A DNA stretch of 64,000 bases from Magnolia sinica (GCF_029962835.1 NC_080583.1:65767158-65831157), one strand, 5' to 3'. Counted from the first letter of the stretch, positions 47,260 through 57,887 are shown. Numbers and translations are program-made. Notes: generated by a model from the sequence alone, not told the origin.

Positions 47260-48622
47260 ATGGCTCCTAGGTCGACCAGTAGAACCCATCATCTATTTCT
47301 TCATGGTTAGTGCTTTATTTTCATTTTTTTTTGTAGATTCAAGTTCTTAGCACTTCCTTTTAATCATTTGTGTGATTTATTTCTTGATAAATAGTTGTTT
47401 TTGGAGATTTCTTCTCAAAAATCTGATCTAGTGAAAACCCACTCTTCCTCTTTTACAATCTCCATTTTTCTTGTATTCCTTGTTGCAAATAGAAGGTAAA
47501 ACTAGAAAGAAAGGATCTCGTGGTCCCTCAACTTCTAGGTTGACTCCTATCACAATGCGCCACCTTCGGTCGCCCAAAGATGATCCCTCTTATGTGTGGG
47601 ATATTCGGTTGCATAATGTTATAGTAGAATAACCCGTGAATGTTGATTATTTGGCTCCGTTTGATCTCCTTCCTCTCCTTCAGTCTGTAGGATGGAATAA
47701 CACTTTACATTGGGGTGGGCCGGCATATCGGTCCATTGCGTAAGCTATGTATGCATGTATTACTAATTTTTTTGCTAAAAATCTAACGTTTACTATTACG
47801 ACTAGAGAATGTCTAGTTGAAGTAGACCAACATCTGATCTCTGGTCTAATGGATATACCTGTCAATTATGAAGGTATTCCCATTAGCACTCTAGTGGCAA
47901 AACCATCTGAATCTGAGAGGCATATGCTTACTAGAGCTTTGTGTAATATAGATGCGGAATGGAATACTGTTGAAAATGCACTTGTCTCAAAGTATTTGTT
48001 ACCCAGATACAGAGTCCTTCATAGGATATTCATTTAGAATGTCTATCCTCGCTCTAGTAACAAAATCGAACTTACTACGTTTATGCTTCGGATTCTTCAT
48101 TCCATTGTTTCTAGAACCAATGTATGTCTTCCTTCTCTAATTTGTCATTGCATCATTCAATTCTGTCTCCATCCTGAACACAGTGACATTCCCTTCGCAT
48201 ATCTTATGACTATGTTGGCTACCCATATTTTAGTGGCTATGCCTGTTAGAGAAGCTCTCATTAAACACCTAATCTTTAACAACTCTAATTTAAACAAAAT
48301 GAATCTGAGGTTGGCCGCAGGGCAAGTCAATGTGGGTGTTAGTGGAGCTGATGCCGCAAATAAAGAAGAAGGTGATTTGGCACAAGATGACATCAATATG
48401 GATGATATTTTTCATGAGATCGAATCCGATTCAGCAGATGATTCTGATTATTAGCCATCTGACTTTGATGCGCAGTTGCGCTCACTTGAGGAGAAGGTAG
48501 AAAACATGAATGTGTCTCATTATTTGTAGTTCAAATATATGCGCAAGTATCTTAAGCACCTTAACAAGGGACTTCATCAACTTGATCCTACCATACCTGC
48601 TCCTTCATCAGGTTCTGATTAG
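47260..48622 (+). pseudogene. Sirevirus envelope-like ORF, disrupted
   Basis: Predicted two-exon gene: exon 1 47260-47305 (MAPRSTSRTHHLFLH), GT-AG intron 47306-47492, exon 2 47493-48622, joined in frame. About 391 residues, all exon 2 in one frame. Basic start (TRKKGSRG), globular core (LLPLLQSVGWNNTLHWGG; SERHMLTRALCNIDAEWNT), then LHRIFI*NVYPRSSNKIEL (48017-48076), an acidic part (DDINMDDIFHEIESDSADDS) and a helix (LRSLEEKVENMNV). In-frame stops TAA 47630, TAA 47741, TAG 48035, TAG 48452 and TAG 48527 all fit CAA/CAG-to-stop or similar changes. Location after pol matches the Sirevirus 'env-like' gene. No signal peptide or membrane segment is evident, so the envelope role is doubtful. The core resembles the chromoviral extra ORFs. 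Confidence 0.72.
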
Positions 48623-49136
48623 TTTTTGCTTATCATGGTTTGTAATAACTTTTATGATACTTGGCTTTCTTTTGTTTTATGGGGTTGCACTTGGTTGATC
48701 ATGGTTGATCATGCTTGAAGAATGCTTGCTTATGGATTTAATATCTTGACTATCTTGATCATTTATTCCTCATTACTCTTCTTATTCTTCCTTATTTATC
48801 TACATCCTGTACCATTTATTGGTTTCTTCCTTTGTCATATTGTGATAAAAAGGGGGAGAATTTTGTCATGCTTATGATATGTGGATCGTGGATGTGGATT
48901 GTGGATTGTGGATAGGGATTGTATCCATCCATTTTTATTTTTTTTGTAACGGGGGGTAAGTAAGGGAGAATTTTGTTGGGGGAGTAGATGCGAATTGTTT
49001 TGACCTGTTTATAACTAGTGCATGATTCTTTAACCAAGTTGTAACTGGTTTATATTTGATAACTGGTGCTTGATTCTTTATTGTGTGTATAATGCTTATG
49101 TTATTTTAATGAAATGTGTTTTATCACAAATTTGAC
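48623..49136 (+). other. Sirevirus 3' noncoding region
   Basis: No gene. T-rich, with TGATCATG repeats near 48697-48715 and GTGGAT repeats near 48881-48912. Additional purine tracts AAAAAGGGGGAGAAT (48847-48861) and AAGGGAGAAT (48962-48971) resemble the true polypurine tract and are a known style in this lineage. Confidence 0.6.
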
Positions 49137-49148
49137 AAAGGGGGAGAT
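49137..49148 (+). other. Sirevirus polypurine tract
   Basis: AAAGGGGGAGAT directly before the 3' LTR start TGTAAGTG, the typical Sirevirus plus-strand primer. Confidence 0.9.
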
Positions 49149-51110
49149 TGTAAGTGCTACGGTTTCTAGCTCCTATGATTGTCAAATTTTGTAGTGCCAA
49201 AACCTCTTGGAATCTGTCTTGTGTAGCGCATCTACATATTCAAGACTGTGCATCACATGTACAAGAACTAAGGTCTTTACTTCAAGAACTTTAAAAGCAT
49301 GATTACTTGTTCATGATTCAAGTACATTGCCAAGTGTTTCAAGCTTCAAAGTTCAAGTTTTCAAAAGCTTCGTCCAAGTTAAGACAAAGTTCCTATACTT
49401 TGAACCTCAAGCTCAAGCTTCAATGTATTACAAATTCAAGCTTCAGAAGTCTTGAGTTCAAGCTTCTACATATGTCAAGATCTCAAGCTTCATGAACTTA
49501 AAAGAACAACTATCAACTGAAGCAAAAGAAGATTCAATGTTCATACATCATGTATAAGGTATGAATGACCCTAGATTGACCATAGGTTAGGTCATTTTGA
49601 ATACATAATTTAATTGGGTCATTTTATAAGTGCATAGATTGTTTTTCGACTAGTCTTGGACTATGTTCGACTAGTCCTAGCATTGGCTTGACCAGTTCAA
49701 GAATTCCTCGACTAATCCTAAGTTTGTTACTGATTTTCAGAAATTTTTGTTATTTCCTCGACTAGTCCTTGAGAATGCTCTACCGGTCGTGTGAATAGTG
49801 CTTGACCTGTGCTCGACTAGTCTTGCAGGCTCGACTCAAAGTTCAGCAACTAAATTAGGTCCCACATGACTAGTCGTGGATAGGACTCGACCGGTCGTGG
49901 AGGCCACTAGACCGGTCGAGCAGGCCCTACGATTAGTCGTATAACGGCCTTATCTTATCGCGTCCAAATTTTCAAAAGTTTATTGGTCCTACGACCAGTC
50001 GTGTTGACCTCAGGACCAGTCGAAGGTGTGATTTCTGCACTTATAAATAGAGCACAAACTTTGGAGTTTGATATTCAATTCAAGCAAAATCAATACGCCG
50101 CTCTGAGGGATAAGTTAGTGATATTCTTAAGCTATTTAGTGCTCATTTTATATTCTCTTTAATTAGCTTTCTTTGCATTTGATTTTGTATTCTGCGTTCC
50201 AATTTTATTTGAAAAAGGGATTGAAGTATTCCCATTTCTTGGAATCAAAATTAAATCAAGCTAGCCCAAGGTGATTTAATCTAAAATCAATTTAGAACCT
50301 ACAACCACTTCATAAGTGAGTGTGGACATTAAACTTCTACTCCGATTTGGTTCTACTGGGCTACATCAAAAGGAGAATATTCAGATAAGTATTTTACATT
50401 TTTGTAAATTCTTTTCTTTTGGTTTCATTGAGATTGTGCCAGAAAAATCTCTTTCTTTTGGTTTGTCTGAAGTGATCTAAAAAACTCAGAGTGTGGGGTT
50501 TTTTGAATTGTGTAAGCCCACTTGAAAGACACAATTGTGAAGGTTTTAGGTGAACCTTGAAAGACCTATTTCATAGTGAATGCTAATATCCACTGTGTGA
50601 GGATATTAGGAGTGGAGTAGTTGTGTAGTTGTTTTCTAAACAGTTGGTGTACACACAAACGAACCACTATAATTTTTGGTCTTGTGGTGATTGATTAATT
50701 ATTTTATTTTGTGAATGTTATAATTTTCCTTTATGCATTTGTGGAGAATGTCGTAATTTTTTTTATGCAAATGTGGGAATGTTGTAATAGCTTAGTTTCT
50801 TTACTTGCTATTTTATTTTTATTCCTCTGTATCAGTTTGAGTTTTTAATACACAGACCGTTCTAGGAATCAAGTTGTCCTACCATGAACCTTTGGTTTTT
50901 GGTGTAAGGTTGTCCTTAGAACAACATCTGTATCAACCTCTCAATACTTGTACATTTGAGGTTATTATTCTTTTCAGCATTGTGAAATTGTTTATGTGCT
51001 ATCTCTAATTATTTGTTTAAATTCCGCTGTTAATTTTTTAATTTGGTATAGTCCTATTCACCCCCCCCCCCCCCCCCCCTCCCTCTAGGACTCTTAGCTC
51101 GGCCTTTTCA
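49149..51110 (+). repeat. Sirevirus 3' LTR (1962 bp)
   Basis: Collinear with 5117-7079. It retains TATAAATA (50042-50049) and the palindrome CGACCGGTCG (49888-49897). Near its end a C-run of about 18-19 (51061-51079) replaces CCCCACCCCCC of the 5' copy. Ends GGCCTTTTCA, followed by GTATG. Confidence 0.93.
49650..50049 (+). promoter_or_regulatory. Palindrome cluster and TATA box, Sirevirus 3' LTR
   Basis: CGACTAGTC words at 49650-49680, CGACTAGTC near 49819, CGACCGGTCG at 49888-49897, GACCGGTCGAG near 49910 and CGACCAGTCG near 49990, then TATAAATAG at 50042-50050. The TATA box is intact here, unlike the 5' LTR. Confidence 0.72.
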
Positions 51111-51115
51111 GTATG
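51111..51115. repeat. Target-site duplication GTATG, right copy
   Basis: Matches 5112-5116 and closes the Sirevirus insertion. Confidence 0.93.
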
Positions 51116-51240
51116 CTCTCAGAATCATTATATCATCAGTTATCTGATGTGGCTGTATACAAATAGTAATTTTTATATTAATATGTTCCATTATTAATAT
51201 AAATGGTTTGACATTGTATATAATATTTCGTTATGTGCAC

Positions 51241-51669
51241 ATGGGTAAAAAGATGTATGTTGTATTCAATGGTCACCGACCCGAGATCTATTATACCTGG
51301 GAGGAGTGCCGTGAACAGGTTGAGGGATATTCCATGGTCCGCTTCCGTGGATACAAATTGGTGTCGGAGGCATTTACTCAATGGACTGCTTTCTGCAAGT
51401 ATTCGGAGCTTCATAATGCACCAGTGGGTGAAATCGAAGAGGATCATGAGAACAGGGAGTCGACGCATGGATGATGTCGCATTGCCAGTTGCAGCAGCCA
51501 TCCTATAGGGAGCTCAAGATCATCATCCTATTATTGTCTTTTCAGTGGTGGCAACGGCACACAGGGAGATAGCATTGAAGAAACGCCGCGTTCACTTGAG
51601 GCCCTGATAAGGATTATCTTCGGTTGCTTGATTTTAATCCTCACCATTCAGCTCATGTCGTGGCGCTAA
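51241..51669 (+). pseudogene. RNase H1 hybrid-binding (viroplasmin) domain protein, disrupted
   Basis: ATG 51241 starts MGKKMYVVFNGHRPEIYYTW, then EECREQVEGYSMVRFRGYK and EAFTQWTAF. This is the small fold (Cauli_VI/RNase H1 N-terminal) that binds RNA-DNA hybrids in RNase H1. It takes residues 1-50. The frame stops at TGA 51472-51474 but continues sensibly (GGNGTQGDSIEETPRSLEAL, then a hydrophobic IIFGCLILILTIQL segment) to TAA 51667-51669, 142 codons before the final stop. No RNase H catalytic domain follows. In the allele before Sirevirus insertion it would lie about 460 bp after the Myb-like Harbinger ORF on the same strand, so it may be part of that transposon or a captured host fragment. 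Confidence 0.65.
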
Positions 51670-52489
51670 GATCAGGCTTACCGGATACAGTGGTCACTTG
51701 ACTAGCTGGTTTATGTAGATGTTTGTATGGACTTTTTTGGATATGTTTTGGACAATGATTTCTATAGGTTTGTTAGTGTGATGGACTGTGGAAACTATGT
51801 TGGTCTTCATTTTTTACAACGATTTGCTGGTTTATGTAGATAAGGCTTGCAGTGCCTGTAATCAACCCCAAGGACTGTTTTGATCCAATAGATTGCATTG
51901 CACTAATCAGGTGTGGATCTGCTAATTGAGAAGAAGTGTCTTAGAAATTTGGGTCTGCCATACAGTGGTTGATCCCGACAAATGAAGCATATCCAAATAT
52001 AAAGTGGACGATACAATAGAAAGGAGTGGATACTTTTGATTTAGACCGTCGATACCATTCTAAGGCCCTCAACTGATTACAACGAATCACAAAAATATGA
52101 AAATATGGATGAACGACGTGGATGAAACACGTACAGAAAGTGGGGCCCACAACACATTGACCACTAACCAACGGTCAATTGTGAGGGAGCGACAACAATC
52201 CATTTCTTTTTTCAAGATTGCAAAGGAAATCAAACAGCCATTGCATTTGTAATAAAGATGAGGTGGTGGACACCTTAACATACCAACCGTTATGACATGT
52301 CTAATACACATCACACCAAAAACACAGCTAGTGATTTTATGTATAGTCCACCCAAAATTTTGTAGAAAACAAACGTGTGACAGTAGTCAACAGAAGTACT
52401 AACAATCATTACAAATACAAGTAATAAGTAATTATTACTTCTTTACATACAAATACCATGGTATTTGGAAAATCAAACAGGCCCTCAAG
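51670..52489. other. Intergenic, with a MITE-end fragment
   Basis: No gene. Near 52097-52148 it carries a right-hand end of the MITE-like family (GGATGAACGACGTGGATGAA, ACACGTACAG, GTGGGGCCCAC). The region from about 51950 to 52090 looks like the truncated inside of that element. ORFs on the minus strand at 51941-52314 are not supported. Confidence 0.55.
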
Positions 52490-52624
52490 GTACATACATC
52501 GACATCACAGTAAGCCCAACAGTCATGGCCCCACGCACTTTGGTGGATCCCAGGTCTCACCAGATCCGCTTCCACATGGACAATGGTCAACAGTCGTAAC
52601 CAGGGACATCGCAATGACAGTGCT

Positions 52625-53042
52625 CTGTAAGCCTTGTCACGATGATGTATGTATCCTATCAGTGCCATTTATTCATTTTTCCGATACTATTTTATGCGGT
52701 GAACCAAAAAATGAGATAAGATCTAGATCTCACATTTACCGAAAGAGTGGTGATTGAAACTCACCATTAAAAATTTCTTAGGGGTGAAAAAAGTTTTGGA
52801 TTAAGCTGATATTTGTGTTTTCTCCTCATCCAGTGAGCATGACCTATAGGCTGGATGACAAACAAACATTACATTGAGCCTCAGGAAGTTTTTAATGGTG
52901 GGCATTTAATTTCCACTGTTTTCATGTGGTGTGGTCCACTCGAGATTTTTATATCCCTTATTTGTATGATCATGCTTTATAATGATATGAAAAATAGATG
53001 GACGGCTTGGATAAAACACATATATATCATGCGGGCCCCATA
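52625..53042. mobile_element. MITE-like element with long inverted ends
   Basis: Left end near GATGATGTATGTATCCTATC, right end AATAGATGGACGGCTTGGAT, AAAACACATATATATCATGC and GGGCCCCA. The right end, reverse-complemented, aligns with the left end over about 50 bp. The inside includes AAGCTGATATTTGTGTTTTC and GGCTGGATGACAAACAAACA. Nonautonomous, no ORF. The same element sits in copy 2 (58880-59285), so the insertion came before the duplication. Confidence 0.7.
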
Positions 53043-53203
53043 GAGCATTGTTAGTAGCCACCTGGCTACTGATGTTGTCAGTACACAATCCGCGTCTGGT
53101 AATCAGTGGTAAATGGAAGCGCTTGGGAAAAGTAGATTTCACATGTGCATGACGATGGGGCCCACTTGCTCACATGGATGGTTTCCTATGACACAATAGG
53201 AAA

Positions 53204-53264
<61 letters not shown>
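53204..53264. repeat. (CT)n microsatellite
   Basis: About 30 uninterrupted CT units, longer than the matching run in copy 2 (59450-59492). The ORF at 53145-53390 exists only because of this run. Confidence 0.95.
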
Positions 53265-53267
<3 letters not shown>

Positions 53268-53490
53268 CTCAAATATGTAGACGGTGTCACTATTAGGGTT
53301 TTCCAGTCAGCCCTCTATATCTATCTCTCGCCGAAATACGCAGACGGCCGCCAGATTTTTCTAGTCATCCCTCTCGGTGTGGATCTCTGACGCATCAACC
53401 ACTACAGAGGTTGTTCTGGCCAATATACGAGTTTCCCCATCCTTCCTCCTTTCCTATTACGTATCCAGCTCCACTGCAGAAACAAGGTAT

Positions 53491-53667
53491 CATCTCCACA
53501 GGGTTTGAATCTTACCTCGATAAAGTGCAACCATCGCTGACGTGATATGCTGAATCGACCTAAGGTGGTTATGGGCTTGCTGACACGTGTAGCCAATAAA
53601 TACTACATTTATGAGGGGTCTCACATTGCTTTTACCTTCTTTCCTAAGGTAAAGCAACGTGGGGGCA
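53491..53667. other. Short spacer before the solo LTR
   Basis: No gene. It contains CACGTGTAGCCAATAAATAC, a CCAAT-like promoter word, near 53584-53604, but no supported transcript. Confidence 0.35.
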
Positions 53668-56600
53668 TGTAACGTCTCGAAAAAATTCGTACCAAGACCC
53701 AAGTACCACCTCAGGCAGAAATCACTCAGGACCAAATCCTTTAGAAATTAGACGAAAATTAACTAAGTGTTAAATGAGATTATCTGTGAAATTAGCTTAG
53801 ATCACTTTAAATACGATCTTCAAGACCCAAAACTTGTAGAGTTATTTACGCTATATTACCCTGAAATCTAGGATCAACCTCTAAGCCCAGTTGCTCTCGG
53901 GAGCACATTGAAACTTCATATCAGACTTGGACCGCGCGTCGAAAGTCCGATGACTACGAAATTATACGCTTATGAACGCATTACTGGGCTTGACAACCAT
54001 CTCAGAAGTTAAATCCAGATAGTATCCAGAAACGTGCAAGTTGAGCCCGGAGCGAAGTGTGTGAGAAACGCGAATATCCTTTGAAGATGAACTCAGATTT
54101 AAGTAACTTGGGCCGTTCGCTTGCAGGCCAAATCTAAGGTTTTAGACCGTCATAATCTGACCCAATTACAACCTCGAATCAGGGAAATTCCCTACATAGG
54201 TTAGTGTACTTGTGGCCCTAATCAAGTGTCGACGACCATTGAACTGAAACTGGTCCGCCACGGTCGATCCACAAATCTGATCAGACTGAAAACTTAGCCT
54301 GGCATAGATCCAATGTCAAGAAACTTTCTCTGGACCATATATAGAAAAGGGGCCTCCATATGTGCTCTGTTGGACCGAAATAGCTACTATTTGGCTATAA
54401 CCTACGTATCTCATGGCCTTGGGGCCATTCCCATCAGTTCTGGGCCTATATAAGGGCCTTAAACCCTCTTTCTCCCCTCACATACGAATTTGGAAACCCT
54501 AGGAGAGAAGAGAGAGCAAAAAGAGAAGGAAAGAGAGAGAAAGTGTGTGAGAAGTGGGAGATCGTTCCTGGGATTCTTCCCTGTCACTCCACGTGCTTAA
54601 CCACCGTTACCGTATCGCTATTCCGGCGATTCTGATTCCATTCTTAGGTAAGAAATCCTAACCCTAATCTATTTTAGGGATTCAAATAGAGAAAAAGGTG
54701 AAACGGCTAACCTATTTCATACTATAGGTTGCCGTTGTGCCGTAGACGACGAGTTAGTGTTCGAACTGAGTTTGCTACGAGTCTACCGGCATAAAGTGCG
54801 GACTATAAACGTTTAGGTTATGGTTTTCAAGGCTTTTAATGACAGTTAATGATTTATGACTAACTTGATTGCTATCACATATGCTTAGATACGATGTTTT
54901 CCATATATTTCATATATATGTATACTATATTGATTTTAATGCATTCCAAGTGTTTTGTTTAAATGTCTGAATGAATATGGAATTGTGATTTGTGCTTGTC
55001 ATGATTGTTGTTTGGGTATACATGATTTTTCTACATGTGGCAACTCCCTTGTGAAAGGATTTACTATAATACCTGTTATAACTACTATATTACATCTATG
55101 CTGATTGTGTAGTCTAAGTGTTTGATAAAATACCTAAATGAGAAAGTACTTGTTTAAATGTATGAAATGAGGGTGTTGAGATGGGATTCTCAATTCCCTT
55201 ATCTATGGTTACAGTTTCCTTCATATAATCTATCTTACTAGTATATGATTTATGGATGAAATGCTTATGTATGTTAACATGTGCTCTATGTGCTTGAAAA
55301 AAAATGCTGATATGAGATTTATATTTAAATTGGTTGCTACTTGCGATTTGGACTAGCACATATGAATGCCTATTGTCTGGAGTGTGATTTGGGGCTACAA
55401 CGTAGTCCAGACAATCGGTAATGGCTTACGATCGGTGGCCGCACTATTTTAGCCATGACAGATACATTCAAGGAATCCGAGTCATACAGTGATTATCGAC
55501 AGTGTTAGGCCACAAGGGGTGCGTATGCGCTCCATGTCGATTAATACAACGTACGCTCGTACTAGTCGAGCATATCAAGTAATTCGATTGGCCCAATGTA
55601 TGTTCGTCATGTATGGACGCTACTGCTTGAATCTAAGGTACCAAACTCACCAGTGAAAAGCCCGTTTAACCTTGGTACCTCGATCTGCTAAGACTCATGA
55701 GCCGGGCATGGTGGTATGGGACACCGTGGTCGATCTGTCGGCCTACGCTGGGGCGACGAGCCTCCCCGTAGTGACCAGTGAGTAACCCAGACTCGTGAAC
55801 CGAATATGGTGGTATGGGACACCGTATTCAAGCTGTCCGCCTATGATCAGGTGACGAGCCCGTAGTGACCTCGAGTATACACTAGGACTACATTAAGGTG
55901 ACAAGCCTTTCCGCAATAACCTCGAATATAAACCAGGCCTGCGCTGAGGTGACAAGCCGCTCCATAGCGACCTGGAACTGCCTATCGTATGAGACTAACT
56001 AGGATTGACGACCCTAGATGGATCATTGTTTGGGAAATGATATAAGGGAGGTACTTTAGCTTCCCAATCATGTTGTATGAATAAACCTAATTAAGTATTG
56101 GCTAACACGATCATGCACCGCATGGCATGTGCTTTGGCAAGGAAGCGCATGTTTCGGGAGGATGCCATGCGCGAACGTGAGATGAAGTCACTGAGGGAGT
56201 GTAGGCGTGGGTATGCATCATTATCACATACCATGCTTGCATTAACAAAGTAATATAGGACATGATTGTTGTACTGCGTTATCATTACTGCTTGACTGAA
56301 TTGATAACATATTAACTTTTGCCTTATAGTTCCACTGAGTTGATCACTCACTTCCATGTTCTGAGACGGTGTTTTAAAACACCAACCAGACTCTGTCTTA
56401 ATTGCAGATGACAGCGCGGCTAATGAAGCGGAGCCTGATTTTGATGTCGATGAGGAGGAGTTCTCGTATATGCAGTATTTAGGCGAGTTCATGTAGGCCG
56501 CATTTTGATCGTCGGGGCTACAGGGATTTCATAATGTAGTTGGACCTACACCTTTTGATATTTTGTAATTTGAAATGATACATGTAATTGTTTAACCTGA

Positions 56601-56844
56601 AACATGATTATACTCCGGAGATGCACTACCATTTATATGCTTATATATATATATCTATCACAGTCTTCCGCTTGCAAAATTTAACTGTCTCTGGAGTATG
56701 ATATACTGTTTTGGTATAATCCCACTCATGTCTAATGCACTAACACAGACAACATTAAATCATCACTTTCCATGTTGCATAAGTGATGCGTTGGAACTCG
56801 GGAGTTGAGCTCCTGCTCGACCCCCCGATTTTCAGGGCGTTACA
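53668..56844 (+). mobile_element. Solo LTR of the Tekay-like family
   Basis: 3177 bp, TGTAACGTCTCGAAAAAATT to TTTTCAGGGCGTTACA, collinear with the other LTRs of the family. No internal region. Flanks GGGCA (53663-53667) and GGACA (56845-56849) agree at four of five bases, a decayed target duplication. TATA box in CCTATATAAGGGCC near 54444-54457. It is more diverged from the innermost element's LTRs than these are from each other. Confidence 0.92.
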
Positions 56845-57887
56845 GGACAATATTCATCCCCGTTATCGTCATTCCTCCTAAGAGCCAATCAGAGCAAATT
56901 ACGTATGATTTATATAAAATCTGTATGGTGTATTTGGAGATATGAAAAGATTTCTTAACAAATAACAACTGTTAGGTATCAGACAATGCCACGTCAATGT
57001 TTAAGTAGCCGATGAAAAAGCAATTGTGAAGAAATGGTTACATGACATATGGCAAAGGGAGAAACAGAAGAATTCAAGTAGTAGCGAATGGTTATGGCAA
57101 TCGTCAGGACGTGAGAATGATCCAAATGGTCGGATCAAAGGTATAAATAGCAAAGAAATTCAACAGAAAAACTTTGTCTCTTACCAACCCAATCAAACCA
57201 AACATTACCTTTCAATTATCCTTTCAATTACTAGTCAATTTACATTCCATATTGTAATCATTTTCTCTTTCTGTCAAACAAATTACATTTCTTAGTGTAA
57301 TCTTTTACTTTTCAGCTTGTTGTTTACATTTGTAGTGTAATTCATAGTGGTAATTAAGCAACTAGTAATCTTAGTTGTAATTTGGGTCTACGCTCATATG
57401 TTGGATTCAGTTCTTCACTTGGAAATGTGTTTTACAGTTGTTCCTCATGACCGACTATAAGAATCCCTTCTTCATTTCACTTTATCTGTATTAACAAGTC
57501 CTTTGTATGGAAGGCAAAGGTACAACCCATCATCAGATAATGAACCTGCCTGATCTTATTTATATATCGAGCAAATGGCTGAATAGGTGACTGATCTCAT
57601 TAGATCTTGGTCATACACTGCATGTCTACTTATCTTAGTGCTTGGAGTTATAGTTGTTCATATTGAATTGAGCCGCAATTTCAATTCTAGCACGTCTACA
57701 TAAAACTGAAAATAGAACCACGCAACAATCCAAATATAACCGGGTAAAAAGAATGGATTAAGTGAATTTCTCACAAGTATTACGTTAGGCCCGCTTAGCT
57801 CCTAGTGCCAATCAAACCATCTAATTTAAACAATGTAATGGAAAATTTCAATTTGCAAATCCTCCATATCTAAGGGGAGGTTTGGAG
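56845..57887. other. Intergenic with a promoter-like segment
   Basis: No firm gene. A short open frame ends near 57170 (DEKAIVKKWLHDIWQREKQK), and GGTATAAATAGC lies within it at 57139-57150. An A/C-rich, leader-like sequence and TTACATTTGTAGTGTAAT-type repeats follow to about 57360. It might be a remnant of a transcribed element, but nothing identifies it. Confidence 0.35.

Larger units (their letters stand above)
5117..51110 (+). mobile_element. Sirevirus-type Ty1/copia element with nested insertions
   Basis: A complete but defective copia element spanning 45,994 bp, about 10.9 kb when nested insertions are removed. Order: 5' LTR, primer-binding site, gag, protease, integrase, reverse transcriptase, RNase H, envelope-like ORF, polypurine tract, 3' LTR. 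Integrase before RT marks Ty1/copia. The extra ORF after pol, long LTRs (~1.96 kb), palindromes upstream of the TATA box and the polypurine tract AAAGGGGGAGAT mark the Sirevirus (SIRE/Maximus) lineage. GTATG flanks both ends. Gag is interrupted at 8180-11355 and 11721-43613. All ORFs carry stop codons, but pol keeps one frame to 47039. Confidence 0.93.
52490..53490 (+). repeat. Segmental duplication, copy 1 (~1 kb)
   Basis: Collinear with 58745-59745: GTAAGCCCAACAGTC..GGCCCCACGCAC, then a whole MITE-like element, the CT microsatellite, CGCAGACGGTGTC..GTTTTCCAGTC, CGCAGACGGCCGCCAGATTT, GACGCATCAACCACTACAGA and finally CTGCAGAAACAAGGTATCAT. The sequences diverge just after the shared GTATCATCTCCAC. 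No coding gene follows this copy. The nearby solo LTR begins at 53668. Confidence 0.85.

Noticed and set aside
47260-48622. Functional viral envelope glycoprotein
   Set aside because: No signal peptide, no membrane segment and no cysteine pattern; five stops. The similarity is to the plant transposon accessory domain instead.
5117-51110. Two separate copia elements at either side of the gypsy cluster
   Set aside because: Gag stops at TGGAA (11720) and resumes at TGGAA (43614), and the LTR pair shares GTATG, so it is one interrupted element.
53145-53390. Serine/leucine-repeat protein
   Set aside because: Translation of the CT microsatellite. The same applies to 59192-59632 and 59380-59598.
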